This document shows positions 17,001 to 24,666 of a DNA stretch of 37,828 nucleotides, piece by piece. The DNA is from Oscillospiraceae bacterium (lineage in GTDB: Bacteria; Bacillota; Clostridia; Oscillospirales; Oscillospiraceae): the NCBI GenBank assembly GCA_015068135.1, contig SVLB01000027.1, positions 1 to 37,828 of the forward strand. Reading direction: 5' to 3'. The stretch's first letter is position 1, and every line of letters begins with the position of its first letter. Below the pieces are notes generated by a model, which made no database searches, had not been told where the DNA came from, and worked only from the letters and a program-made list of their open reading frames with translations. The position numbers and the translations under genes are program-made.

Positions 17001-19811
17001 TACGAAAATGACGGCAACCCCTATCTGCCCATTTGGGAGCATATCCCGGATGGAGAGCCCTATGTATTTGAAGACCCCGACAAGCCCGGTTCCTACCGTG
17101 TTTACGTCTACGGTTCCCATGATACCAAGATTCTGCTGGGACATCAGCACTACTGCGGATTTGAGTCTGTGGTATGGTCCGCACCTGTGGAGGATCTGAC
17201 GAAGTGGACCTACCACGGTGAGATTTTCCAGTCCACGGTGCAGGGTACGCAGGATACCATTTACGCCCCCGATATGGTTGAAGTCATCCACGATGACGGC
17301 ACTAAGACCTATTATTACTACCCCAACAATCAGAGCGAGGGTCGCCGGGGCATGGTCACCAAGTCCAGCCGTCCCGACGGTCCCTTTGTGGCTTGCAACT
17401 GGGCACCCGACAGCACCACGATGACCACGGGCATTTTGGGCTTTGACGTAGCAGTACTGCGGGACGACGATGGCCGTGTCTATGGCTACTGGGGCTTTGA
17501 AAACAATGAGGATTGCTGCTGGGCGGAACTGGATCCGGAGGATATGTCCACCCTGAAGGAGGGTACCGAGATCCATCTGAACCTGCCCACACGCAGCGAT
17601 ATCGACAGCCCCAGCTACGATCCCACCCGGTATAATATTGTCCAGGATGAGCATGTGGACAAGTGGGGCTTCTTTGAAGCACCCTCTATCCGCAAGATCG
17701 GCAATAAGTATATGCTGCTGTTCTCCCGCCGTGGTCTGCGCAGTGAGGCCACCGGCTGTACCACCTCTCAGCTGGCTTACGGTTATTCCGACAGTCCCGC
17801 AGGTCCCTGGAAGTGGGGCGGCATCATTGTGGATGCCAACGGTGAGGTCATTTCCGATTCCAACGGCAGGGTCTACCGCAGCTTCCCCAGTGATAATACC
17901 CACGGCAGTGTATGCGAAATTAACGGACAGTGGTACATCTTCTACCATCGCTCCAGCAATGCTTACAGCCGTCAGAGTATGGTAGATCCCATTACTGTGA
18001 CCTGGGATGAGCAGTCTGTGGCGGAGGGCGGCGGTCTGTACATCTCCATGGCGGAGGTCACCTCTCAGGGTGTGCATCTGAACGGTATGGACCCCTACAA
18101 GCTGTATCCTGCAAGCATTGTCAGCTATTTGACCGATGGCTTCACCCGCAGAGCGGACGGCCCGGTGATCGTACCGGAATACCGCAAGGATGTTTTGGAC
18201 TATATCAAGATCAACACCACCGATACCATTGCCGGTGTCAAGTATTTTGATTTGGATCAGAATGTGGAGGCTGGTAAGCAGAGCTATCTTGCCATTGGCG
18301 TTACACCGCTGGGCAAGGATGTGACTGTGGATGTATACCTGCGTCCCACAACGGCAGTCCGTGACCAGGTACTCAGCACAGTGACCCGGGATCCCGAAGG
18401 CAGGATCGTTGCGGTAGGCGAGGGCAGCTACAAGGTGGGTTCCTTCAGCATTACTGCCGATATGGCCCAGGAGCAGACGACCCTGCAGATCCCCCTGACC
18501 CAAATCGATGCACTGGACGGAAAGTGGGGCCTGTTCTTCGTGTTCTCCGCCCCGGGCTATACCGGTGAGGAGGATATCTGCTACTGGCATACCATGGAGC
18601 TGTACGGGGAGGATTCTCAACCCGAGCCTGTAAGCCGCTATACCTATGACTTCGCGGTAACAGAAGATGCCCTGGTTGACTGGACAGTGTGCAACGAGGA
18701 TGCGGCGAACTGGAGCTATGTCCTGGGCGAGGGCCTGAAGATCAAGAGCCAGCGCGACGGTCTGTATGCCGGCGGCAATTCGGCAAAGAATGTATTTATG
18801 ACGCCGGTCAGCGGTGATTTCGTGGCACAGACCAAGATCACCCTCAATACCGCGACCCTGACCAACTGGCAGCAGTTTGCGCTGCTGGTCTGCGATGATC
18901 AGGACAACTACATCAAGATGAAGTACGGCTATGACAATGGCTACGGCCTGCAGCTTTTGGCAGAGCAGAACGCCGCCCCCGGTGCCAGCTACGGTGCGGG
19001 GCTGGATGCAGGTGTGGGCCCTGTGTGGCTGCAGATCAAGAAGGTAGGCTATACCTATACCGGCTACTGGTCCACCGATGGCGTGACCTTTAACAAGCTC
19101 GGTGATACGATTATCCTGGATGGTTTTGATCCTGCATACATCGGCCTTGCTGCCTTTAATGACGGCGGAACCGACGAGCAGGTGGAGTTTACCGTAGAGT
19201 ATGTGGATGTAAAGAGCCTGAATAGCTATGGGTTTGCTTCCATGACCCAGGCGGAGGCATTGGAAAACTGGCGTATCGACCGTGAGGATGCCGAGCATTG
19301 GAGCTTTGTGGAGGGCGAAGGCCTGAAGATCAAGAGCCAGCGCAACGGTCTTTACGGCGGCAACTCCGATTGCAAGAACGTCTTTATGCTTCCTGCCGAG
19401 GGCAGCTACACCGCAGAGGTCAAGATATCCATGGATCAGACTCCCGCGGAGAACTGGCAGCAGTTTGCCCTTTTGGCGATCACCGATCAGGAAAACTATG
19501 TGAAGATGAAATACGGCAAGGATGGCGGCCTGGGCTGGCAGATCCTGGCAGAGTCCGGCGGCAATCCCGGTGCCAGCCATGGCGGCGGACTGGAAGCAGG
19601 CAGCGGACCGGTGTGGCTTCGTATGGTAAAGGAAGGCAATACCTACACGGGGTATTACTCCACTGACGGCATCACCTTCCATAAGGCCGGCGATACCCTG
19701 ACGGTGGACGGCCTGAATACCACCCATATCGGCCTGGCGGCCTATAATGACGGTGGTACCGATACCCAGGTCACGTTTACTGTGGAATATGTCCGTATCA
19801 CAGGAAACTGA
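14016..19811 (+). CDS. Secreted multimodular GH43 glycoside hydrolase
   Basis: 1931 residues, ATG after ATAAGGAGGAAGCGT. Sec signal (core LALALLLTAVLPGLAQA, cut near QAAEE). Modules: two copies of the 190-residue locus module (33-242, 245-439); the region shared with the 4744 and 32678 proteins (446-699); a concanavalin-like sandwich (713-905); a bacterial Ig-like Big_2 domain (907-992); a GH43 five-bladed propeller (995-1378); a CBM6-like sandwich (1392-1535); and two tandem concanavalin-like domains of the GH43 C-terminal type (1542-1732, 1737-1931). Candidate GH43 catalytic residues are present: Asp1012 in IPDGEP, Asp1144 in GFDVAV and Glu1221 in FFEAPSIRK. Likely an extracellular alpha-arabinofuranosidase or beta-xylosidase; the subfamily is not resolved by eye. 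No SLH, LPXTG or dockerin is seen, so surface retention, if any, would be through the modules. Confidence 0.92.
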   Translation: MKRYKRLSWLLALALLLTAVLPGLAQAAEEYAAVEDFESGSQGFSLYSSSSGGFAVQNGKLVPTGDAGEFKAIYEANGRRIRAVSVEMHPNGNDGMFGGLYVGASNAGNGENGIDAYYVGIESNFAGWDDAPNRLDITLGKFNQAWAGEQGGRIISETGAGNALFSGGNKQPIRIHAQMEGNQLAVTVSLVSNPAKRVSTVYTLPEGTDLSLGNVGIRSQYNNASYDNFTVEYAADLSAYLPAGVADFSASTEGFDLYSTSNGGFAAQNGKLVPTADAGEFKAIYKESGKIVKSVSVELHPVGNDGPIYGGLYIGASNAANGQDQINGLYVGIESHFTGWEDAPNRIDLVLGGFPVWTEYSRTVSETGNGNNLFSGGVKEPLLLRADITGNLVTVTVSLLRDPAVSFGTTYVADYDVSLGQVGIRSHHNNAMYDNFAVNTPAVSAEDAAATAGGQNFATVQAAVDAANGSVVKILKSSDEAITVGQNAVIDLAGNTLGQVTVADGFTLKLVDTASDGYEGNFGSACVSGNVEPFPEFDGKNYLTVCQEGVYTSHRFRVALTHITLQPSADALGYRAKLFGDDTVLQYADTVGFNLWLDGEQVRTYTTTAKREITLRLREILANDGGQTDIHATAFVTFRAGENALTKTSSPYTTSMKDTLGIINDRWDTFSAAQQDAVKALCDLYFDTVSGWDLYNIYPELYQPVSGDFTAMTTEQFLEYYQVVDDGEAAWHLDENGLVITTKKGELFGSDNLPSNLLLQKGDGDWVAETKLTVSQALNGNYQQGGLVIYEDADNYIKLVYGYGDGATKVQMVYELDGVIQKDVSSTLTEDQLWLRIRKQGNTYTFYYVTDINNDYQQMGECQVALENTRLGFTAYNGRWSDAQQIGFTFAYLDILDVDTPAWPQRLYDVQLDQTELRLNPGKTAQLDAQAIARDESTAAAGKVFYTSSDTNVVTVDENGLVTAVGEGYALITANVENGYRACCGVSVMPETLYVYENDGNPYLPIWEHIPDGEPYVFEDPDKPGSYRVYVYGSHDTKILLGHQHYCGFESVVWSAPVEDLTKWTYHGEIFQSTVQGTQDTIYAPDMVEVIHDDGTKTYYYYPNNQSEGRRGMVTKSSRPDGPFVACNWAPDSTTMTTGILGFDVAVLRDDDGRVYGYWGFENNEDCCWAELDPEDMSTLKEGTEIHLNLPTRSDIDSPSYDPTRYNIVQDEHVDKWGFFEAPSIRKIGNKYMLLFSRRGLRSEATGCTTSQLAYGYSDSPAGPWKWGGIIVDANGEVISDSNGRVYRSFPSDNTHGSVCEINGQWYIFYHRSSNAYSRQSMVDPITVTWDEQSVAEGGGLYISMAEVTSQGVHLNGMDPYKLYPASIVSYLTDGFTRRADGPVIVPEYRKDVLDYIKINTTDTIAGVKYFDLDQNVEAGKQSYLAIGVTPLGKDVTVDVYLRPTTAVRDQVLSTVTRDPEGRIVAVGEGSYKVGSFSITADMAQEQTTLQIPLTQIDALDGKWGLFFVFSAPGYTGEEDICYWHTMELYGEDSQPEPVSRYTYDFAVTEDALVDWTVCNEDAANWSYVLGEGLKIKSQRDGLYAGGNSAKNVFMTPVSGDFVAQTKITLNTATLTNWQQFALLVCDDQDNYIKMKYGYDNGYGLQLLAEQNAAPGASYGAGLDAGVGPVWLQIKKVGYTYTGYWSTDGVTFNKLGDTIILDGFDPAYIGLAAFNDGGTDEQVEFTVEYVDVKSLNSYGFASMTQAEALENWRIDREDAEHWSFVEGEGLKIKSQRNGLYGGNSDCKNVFMLPAEGSYTAEVKISMDQTPAENWQQFALLAITDQENYVKMKYGKDGGLGWQILAESGGNPGASHGGGLEAGSGPVWLRMVKEGNTYTGYYSTDGITFHKAGDTLTVDGLNTTHIGLAAYNDGGTDTQVTFTVEYVRITGN

Positions 19812-19839
19812 TTTGGGACCTGAAGGATATCAAATGAAA

Positions 19840-19870
19840 CAGGGGACGGTGAAAACCGTCCCCTGCTTTT
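19840..19870 (+). terminator. Intercistronic terminator or attenuator before the beta-xylosidase gene
   Basis: An 11-bp stem CAGGGGACGGT/ACCGTCCCCTG (19840-19850 with 19855-19865), a GAAA loop, then CTTTT. It ends 15 bases before ATG 19886. No separate promoter is visible before the next gene, so partial read-through from the GH43 gene is the likely source of its transcript. Confidence 0.75.
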
Positions 19871-19885
19871 GAAGGAGAAAGCAAT

Positions 19886-21802
19886 ATGATCTATCATGTG
19901 GCAAAAAGCGGTGCGGATCACAACTCCGGTACGGAAAACGCTCCGTTTCTTACGATTCAAAGGGCCGCAGATGTGGCACAGCCGGGAGATACGGTGCTTG
20001 TGCATGAGGGCGTTTACCGGGAATGGGTACGCCCCCGGGCCGGCGGCACATCCGATGCCTGCCGCATTACCTATGCTGCCGCAAATGGTGAGCATGTGAC
20101 CGTTAAGGGCTCTGAACGGGTGGATTGGTGGCAGCGGCAGGAAGGAACAGTCTGGAAAGCGGTGATCCCCAATAGGGTCTTTGGGAAGGAGAACCCTTAC
20201 AAGGAAAGGGTTTGGGGAGATTGGCTTGTGGCGCCAATAGAGCCGTATGCTCATTTGGGCGCGGTATATATGAACGGGCAGGCGTTTTATGAGGCCTTTT
20301 CCTATGGGGCTGTCTGCGCACCTGAAAAAAGGGAGTACAGCCGCTATGAGACCTGGGCATTTCGCCGGGAAGCGATCCCGGAGCCGGAATTGACGGTATA
20401 CCAGTGGTATGCCGAGGCAGGCGAGGAGGAAACGGTGATCTATGCCAATTTCCATGGGGCAGACCCCAACCGGGAGCTGGTGGAGATCAATGTCCGCACA
20501 GCCTGCTTCTTCCCGGAGGAAACGAACCTGAATTATATTACGGTCCGGGGCTTTGAGATGGCCCAGGCCGCCTGTCCCTGGGCACCGCCCACCTCCCGTC
20601 AGCTGGGTCTTCTGGGCTGCCATTGGAGCAAGGGCTGGATCATTGAAAACAATCATTTTCATCATGCCAAATGCAGTGCGGTAAGCCTGGGCAAAGAAAT
20701 CTCCACCGGAGATAACGAATATACCAAAACCGGGAAAAACCCGGGCTATCAGACCCAGATGGAAACCGTGTTCCGGGGCATACACGCAGGCTGGCGCAAA
20801 GACCGCATTGGCTCGCATATTGTGCGGAACAATCAGATCCATGATTGCGGTCAGAACGCTATCGTGGGACATATGGGCTGTGCCTTTAGCGAGATCTACG
20901 GCAATGAGATCTATAACATCGCCATGGGGCATGAATTTTACGGCCATGAAATCGCGGGCATCAAGTTTCATGGGGCAGTGGATACCCATATTCATCATAA
21001 TTATATCCACCACTGCACCCTGGGGCTTTGGCTGGACTGGCAGGCGCAGGGAGTCAGGGTCAGCGGCAATGTATTCACGGAAAACTACCGGGATCTGATG
21101 ATCGAGGTGACCCACGGGCCGCATTTGGTGGATAATAATGTGTTCGGGTCGGATTTTTCTCTGGTCAACGCGGCCCAGGGCGGTGCGTATGTATATAACC
21201 TGTTTGGCGGTTTTATGCAGCGTTATCCGGTGCTGAACCGGGCGACACCTTACCATTTTCCGCACAGTACGGATGTTTTGGGGGTGTCGGTAGTCTATGG
21301 TGGAGATGACCGGTGGCTTTGCAATCTGTTTGCTCCGCAAACCGTCGATCCGGCACCCTATGCCGCCTACGGTACGGCTGACTATAACGGTTCGCCAGCC
21401 TCCCTGGAGGAATACCTGCAAAGGGTACAGAGCCATGGCGTGGGAGATGTGGAGAATTTTGAAAAGATCCAGCAGCCCGTCTACATCAACGGCAATGCTT
21501 ATACCGGAGGCGCACGGCATTTTGACCGGGAAGGGGATTATGTGGAGCTGAAAAGCCCCATGGGCTATCGCATTGCGGAGGATGGGAACACCGTATATCT
21601 GGAAATTGAGGCGGATCCGGCGCTGTTTCCGATGCCGGAATACCGGATCACCGCGGAAGATCTGCCGCAAGCAAGGATCGTCCGGCAAGGCTTCGAAAAC
21701 GCAGACGCAATGCCGGCGCAGATCGAAAAGGGCTGGCTCAGAGAGCTTCGCCCCGGGTATAACCGCATTGCTTTGTGGCATAAGAAAAAGACAGATATAT
21801 AA
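19886..21802 (+). CDS. GH120-type beta-xylosidase (right-handed parallel beta-helix), cytoplasmic
   Basis: 638 residues, ATG eight bases after AAGGAG. The N-terminus (YHVAKSGADHNSGT, then GDTVLVHEGVYREWV) is a DUF1565-like beta-helix start, followed by the helix coils rich in N and H turns (IIENNHFHHA, IHHNYIHHC). GH120 is known from the beta-xylosidase XylC of Thermoanaerobacterium saccharolyticum, where, from memory, Asp382 and Glu405 are catalytic. Here Asp384 (LWLDWQ) and Glu407 (MIEVTHG) lie at the same 23-residue spacing and almost the same numbering. There is no signal peptide, so it probably cleaves imported xylo-oligosaccharides in the cytoplasm. It is transcribed behind the GH43 gene, across a terminator-like hairpin. 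An alternative reading is another beta-helix hydrolase of unknown specificity. Confidence 0.85.
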   Translation: MIYHVAKSGADHNSGTENAPFLTIQRAADVAQPGDTVLVHEGVYREWVRPRAGGTSDACRITYAAANGEHVTVKGSERVDWWQRQEGTVWKAVIPNRVFGKENPYKERVWGDWLVAPIEPYAHLGAVYMNGQAFYEAFSYGAVCAPEKREYSRYETWAFRREAIPEPELTVYQWYAEAGEEETVIYANFHGADPNRELVEINVRTACFFPEETNLNYITVRGFEMAQAACPWAPPTSRQLGLLGCHWSKGWIIENNHFHHAKCSAVSLGKEISTGDNEYTKTGKNPGYQTQMETVFRGIHAGWRKDRIGSHIVRNNQIHDCGQNAIVGHMGCAFSEIYGNEIYNIAMGHEFYGHEIAGIKFHGAVDTHIHHNYIHHCTLGLWLDWQAQGVRVSGNVFTENYRDLMIEVTHGPHLVDNNVFGSDFSLVNAAQGGAYVYNLFGGFMQRYPVLNRATPYHFPHSTDVLGVSVVYGGDDRWLCNLFAPQTVDPAPYAAYGTADYNGSPASLEEYLQRVQSHGVGDVENFEKIQQPVYINGNAYTGGARHFDREGDYVELKSPMGYRIAEDGNTVYLEIEADPALFPMPEYRITAEDLPQARIVRQGFENADAMPAQIEKGWLRELRPGYNRIALWHKKKTDI

Positions 21803-21817
21803 TTCTATTGTGTGCCA

Positions 21818-21846
21818 TTGACAAATACTGTGGGCTGTGTTACTAT
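21818..21846 (+). promoter_or_regulatory. Sigma-A type promoter of the ArsR/GH2/ABC operon
   Basis: A perfect TTGACA (21818-21823), 17 bases, then TACTAT (21841-21846). The start would be near 21853, so the dyads that follow lie at and downstream of it, as expected for repression. The architecture mirrors the promoter at 4600. Confidence 0.65.
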
Positions 21847-21853
21847 ACAAATA

Positions 21854-21873
21854 CATACAAAATCGGCTGTGTA
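21854..21873 (+). promoter_or_regulatory. Degenerate third dyad CATACA-N8-TGTGTA
   Basis: It keeps TACA and TGT at the N8 spacing, and its centre is 32 bp before the perfect dyad at 21886-21905. All three sites fit TACAA-N5-GCTGT. It overlaps the expected transcription start. It is weaker than the next two and may be chance. Confidence 0.35.
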
Positions 21874-21885
21874 AATTTGTGCAAT

Positions 21886-21905
21886 ATTACAAAAGCCGCT
21901 GTAAT
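21886..21905 (+). promoter_or_regulatory. Perfect operator-like dyad ATTACA-N8-TGTAAT (site 1)
   Basis: Both six-base halves are exact reverse complements, 8 bases apart. TTGTGCAATAT (21877-21887) overlaps its left edge, as at 4654. Confidence 0.75.
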
Positions 21906-21918
21906 GGTTTGGGTGATC

Positions 21919-21938
21919 ATTACAACTTTTGCTGTAAT
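21919..21938 (+). promoter_or_regulatory. Perfect operator-like dyad ATTACA-N8-TGTAAT (site 2)
   Basis: A second exact copy of the dyad, centre 33 bp after the first (about three helical turns), lying just before the ribosome site of the ArsR-like gene. The central 8 bases differ between copies while the arms are identical, which favours a protein-binding site over a simple duplication. Confidence 0.75.
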
Positions 21939-21959
21939 AAAGGGGAAAGGGGAGCCACC

Positions 21960-22892
21960 ATGCCCAGATATATGCATTTGTCGATCTATGATGAAGATCG
22001 TATGGAAAAAATCATGGCAGCCATGGCGGCAAAAGCCAGGCGGGATATTCTGCGTTTGGTAAACGAAAACAGCTATTCGGTAACGGAAATTGCCCGGCTT
22101 TTGAATATGCCCACCTCCACCGCCGCTTTTCATATCAACCATTTGCAGGCGGCAGATCTTATTCATGTGCAGACCAAATCAGCCCAGCACGGATCTTCCA
22201 AGATCATCAGCCGGAAGCTGGATGAGCTCAATATCAGCTATGTACCGGATTATGATTCCCACTCTGTGATGACCACGGTGATGGACATTCCCATCGGCAG
22301 CTTTACCGACTGCCAGGCGGCTCCCAGCTGCGGCATGGCCACGGAGTCCAATATTATTGAAAATGACGATGTTCCCGCTGTGTTTTTCTCCCCGGCACGG
22401 CTGGGGGCGCAGATCATCTGGTTTAGTGCCGGATATTTGGAATACCGCCTCCCCAATTATGTACTGCGGGACAAAGAGCCGGTGGGGCTGAGCTTCAGCC
22501 TGGAGATCTGCTCCGAAGCCCCCAACTACCGCATGAACTGGGAGTCGGACATTACCTTCTGGGTCAACGGAAGGGAGATCTGCACCTGGACTTCCCCGGG
22601 TGATTTCGGAGGACATCGGGGACAGCTGAACCCGGAATGGTGGGCAGACTCTGCCACCCAGTACGGACTTCTGAAAACCATCCGGATCAACAGCCGCGGC
22701 GTGTATCTGGATGAAAATAAGGTTTCTGCGCTGACCCTGACGGAGCTGGCCATTGATGAGGGCGAGTATTTTACCCTGCGCATCGGCATCAAGCCCGATG
22801 CGGTGAATGTGGGCGGGCTGAATCTGTTTGGAGAAAAATTCGGAAACTATCAGCAAAACATTATTGTAAAGCTTTCTTACCAGGATAAATAA
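21960..22892 (+). CDS. ArsR-like winged-helix regulator with C-terminal beta-sandwich sensor domain
   Basis: 310 residues from ATG 21960, preceded by AGGGGAG. The frame is open 41 codons further upstream, but that part would overlap the promoter and operators and is not protein-like. Residues 16-90 form an ArsR-type winged helix (AKARRDILRLV, then SVTEIARLLNMPTSTAAFHI). The metal-binding ELCVCD-type motif is absent. Residues about 95-310 are a separate domain, rich in beta strands and aromatics, with FWVNGREICTW and a C-terminal NLFGEKFGNYQQNI motif. I recognise it only as a recurrent but uncharacterised partner of this wHTH in Firmicutes sugar loci. It is probably a carbohydrate-responsive repressor of its own operon, acting through the dyads at 21886 and 21919. 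First gene of a long same-strand operon. Confidence 0.85.
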   Translation: MPRYMHLSIYDEDRMEKIMAAMAAKARRDILRLVNENSYSVTEIARLLNMPTSTAAFHINHLQAADLIHVQTKSAQHGSSKIISRKLDELNISYVPDYDSHSVMTTVMDIPIGSFTDCQAAPSCGMATESNIIENDDVPAVFFSPARLGAQIIWFSAGYLEYRLPNYVLRDKEPVGLSFSLEICSEAPNYRMNWESDITFWVNGREICTWTSPGDFGGHRGQLNPEWWADSATQYGLLKTIRINSRGVYLDENKVSALTLTELAIDEGEYFTLRIGIKPDAVNVGGLNLFGEKFGNYQQNIIVKLSYQDK

Positions 22893-22910
22893 TTGGAGGT
22901 TTACTGTAAA

Positions 22911-24647
22911 ATGGAAGAGATTTTGCGTGCAGAACTGCCCAATCCCGGGTTTGCCAGAGAGAACTGGAAGACCCTGAACGGTGTCTGGGAGTTTGCCTTT
23001 GACCCGGAGGACCGTTATCAGCCCATGGGCATTGAGAAGGTACCTTTCGATAAGACGATCACCGTGCCCTTTTGCTACGAGTCGGAGCTTAGCGGCATCC
23101 ACACGGATACCCCCTCTCGCAGTGTGTGGTATCGCCGGGAGTTCACGGTTACCCAGCAGGAGCTTGCCGGTGCGGTGCTGCTGCATTTCGGCGCGGTGGA
23201 CCACGTGGCGCGGATTTGGATCAACGGGGCCTATGTAGGCTGCCATGAGGGCGGTTTTACGTCCTTTGAATGGGAAGTCAGCCAGTATCTGAAGCCCGGT
23301 GTCAATACGCTGGTGGTAAAGGCTGAGGATAGCTACAGCCAGGAGCTGCCCAGAGGCAAGCAGATGTGGGCCAGAGAACCCAGATCCTGCTTCTACCGCA
23401 ACACCACCGGTATCTGGCAGAGCGTATGGCTGGAGTTTACCGGACGGGACTATATCACCGATATCCGGATCACCCCGGATCTGGACCAAAACCGGGCGTT
23501 TTTTGAGATCCGTACCGTAAACGAGGATACTCCGGCACAGATCATGCTGACCATCCGCAAGGAAGCGGAAGTGCTGGGGACCATGACCGTGGGTGCCGGC
23601 GGCAGACGGACCTGCTGCAGCTTTGGCTTCCGGGAAAACGGTGTCAACTCTGTATTCGATCTGTACTGGACTCCGGAATTCCCCAACCTTTTGGATGTGG
23701 AGGTCAAGCTGGTCCGTGACGGGCAGGTTTTGGATACGGTCAATACATATTTTGGAATGCGAAAGATCCATGTGTGCGGAGAACGGATCTTTTTGAATAA
23801 CAGTCTGCTCTACCAGCGCCTGGTCCTGGACCAGGGCTATTGGCCCGAGGGTCTGATGACCGCCCCCTCCGACGAGGCCATCCGTAAGGATGTGGAGCTG
23901 ACCAAGGCCATGGGCTTCAACGGTGCCAGAAAGCACCAGAAGATCGAAGATCCCCGGTACTACTACTGGGCAGACAAGCTGGGACTTTTGGTATGGGGCG
24001 AGATGCCCAGCAACTACGACTTTACCCCGGAGGGACAGCGGATGTTCCTTTCCGAGCTGCAGGCCTTTGTGAAGCGGGATTATAACCACCCCTGCATTAT
24101 TTCCTGGATCCCCTTCAACGAAAGCTGGGGCGTTCACCAGATCGTGGGCGATCCCATGCAAAAGGCCTTTGTCAAGGCCGGCTACTACCTGCTCAAGTCC
24201 CTGGACAACACCCGGCTGGTGGGCTCCAACGATGGCTGGGAGCAGCTGGAGCTGACGGATTTCTGCGGCATCCATGACTACGACATTACCCCTGACAACT
24301 TTGCTTCCCGTTATGCCGACATTGAGGAGACGATGCGGGGCAGTGTGAACTTTAAGCCCGTGTACGCAAAGGGCGAGATCTATAACGGCAGTCCCATTAT
24401 GATCACCGAAATGGGCGGCGTGAAGCTGAAAAACGACGGTGGCTGGGGCTATAATCAGGATATGGACAATGAAGACTCCATGGTGGAGTATCTGCGTGGG
24501 ATCATGCAGGCCATCCGGGGCCATGGCAGAGTCCGGGGCTTCTGCTATACCCAGCTGACCGATGTACAGCAGGAGACCAACGGCCTTTTGGACGGTGAGC
24601 GGGTGCCCAAGGTGCCCCTGGAAGTGTTGAGAAGTATTTTTGGTTAA
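22911..24647 (+). CDS. Glycoside hydrolase family 2 enzyme, cytoplasmic
   Basis: 578 residues. ATG 22911 lies 11 bases after GGAGG, 18 bases behind the regulator. The order is the GH2 one: sugar-binding jelly roll (about 1-165; VWYRREF, GGFTSFEW), immunoglobulin-like sandwich (about 170-275) and TIM barrel (about 280-578). The barrel holds FNESWG with general acid Glu404 and ITEMGG with nucleophile Glu500, 96 residues apart as is usual. It ends after the barrel, the short three-domain form resembling beta-glucuronidases and some beta-galactosidases and arabinosidases. There is no signal peptide. It probably acts on oligosaccharides brought in by the adjacent transporter. Substrate cannot be read from the sequence. 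Confidence 0.93.
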   Translation: MEEILRAELPNPGFARENWKTLNGVWEFAFDPEDRYQPMGIEKVPFDKTITVPFCYESELSGIHTDTPSRSVWYRREFTVTQQELAGAVLLHFGAVDHVARIWINGAYVGCHEGGFTSFEWEVSQYLKPGVNTLVVKAEDSYSQELPRGKQMWAREPRSCFYRNTTGIWQSVWLEFTGRDYITDIRITPDLDQNRAFFEIRTVNEDTPAQIMLTIRKEAEVLGTMTVGAGGRRTCCSFGFRENGVNSVFDLYWTPEFPNLLDVEVKLVRDGQVLDTVNTYFGMRKIHVCGERIFLNNSLLYQRLVLDQGYWPEGLMTAPSDEAIRKDVELTKAMGFNGARKHQKIEDPRYYYWADKLGLLVWGEMPSNYDFTPEGQRMFLSELQAFVKRDYNHPCIISWIPFNESWGVHQIVGDPMQKAFVKAGYYLLKSLDNTRLVGSNDGWEQLELTDFCGIHDYDITPDNFASRYADIEETMRGSVNFKPVYAKGEIYNGSPIMITEMGGVKLKNDGGWGYNQDMDNEDSMVEYLRGIMQAIRGHGRVRGFCYTQLTDVQQETNGLLDGERVPKVPLEVLRSIFG

Positions 24648-24666
24648 TATATAAGGAGGAACAACA

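Noticed and set aside
14895..19727. Open frames of up to about 1600 codons on the - strand opposite the giant genes (also 4609-7287, 7339-10230, 27807-32654, 32564-37165)
   Set aside because: They lack signal peptides, start sites and ribosome sites, and their translation is low in protein-like pattern. They arise because the sense genes rarely use TTA, CTA and TCA codons, which would be stops on the other strand.
21837..21959. N-terminal extension of the ArsR-like regulator
   Set aside because: The frame is open but would cover the operators, is Cys- and Tyr-rich in an unprotein-like way, and a good ribosome site precedes ATG 21960.
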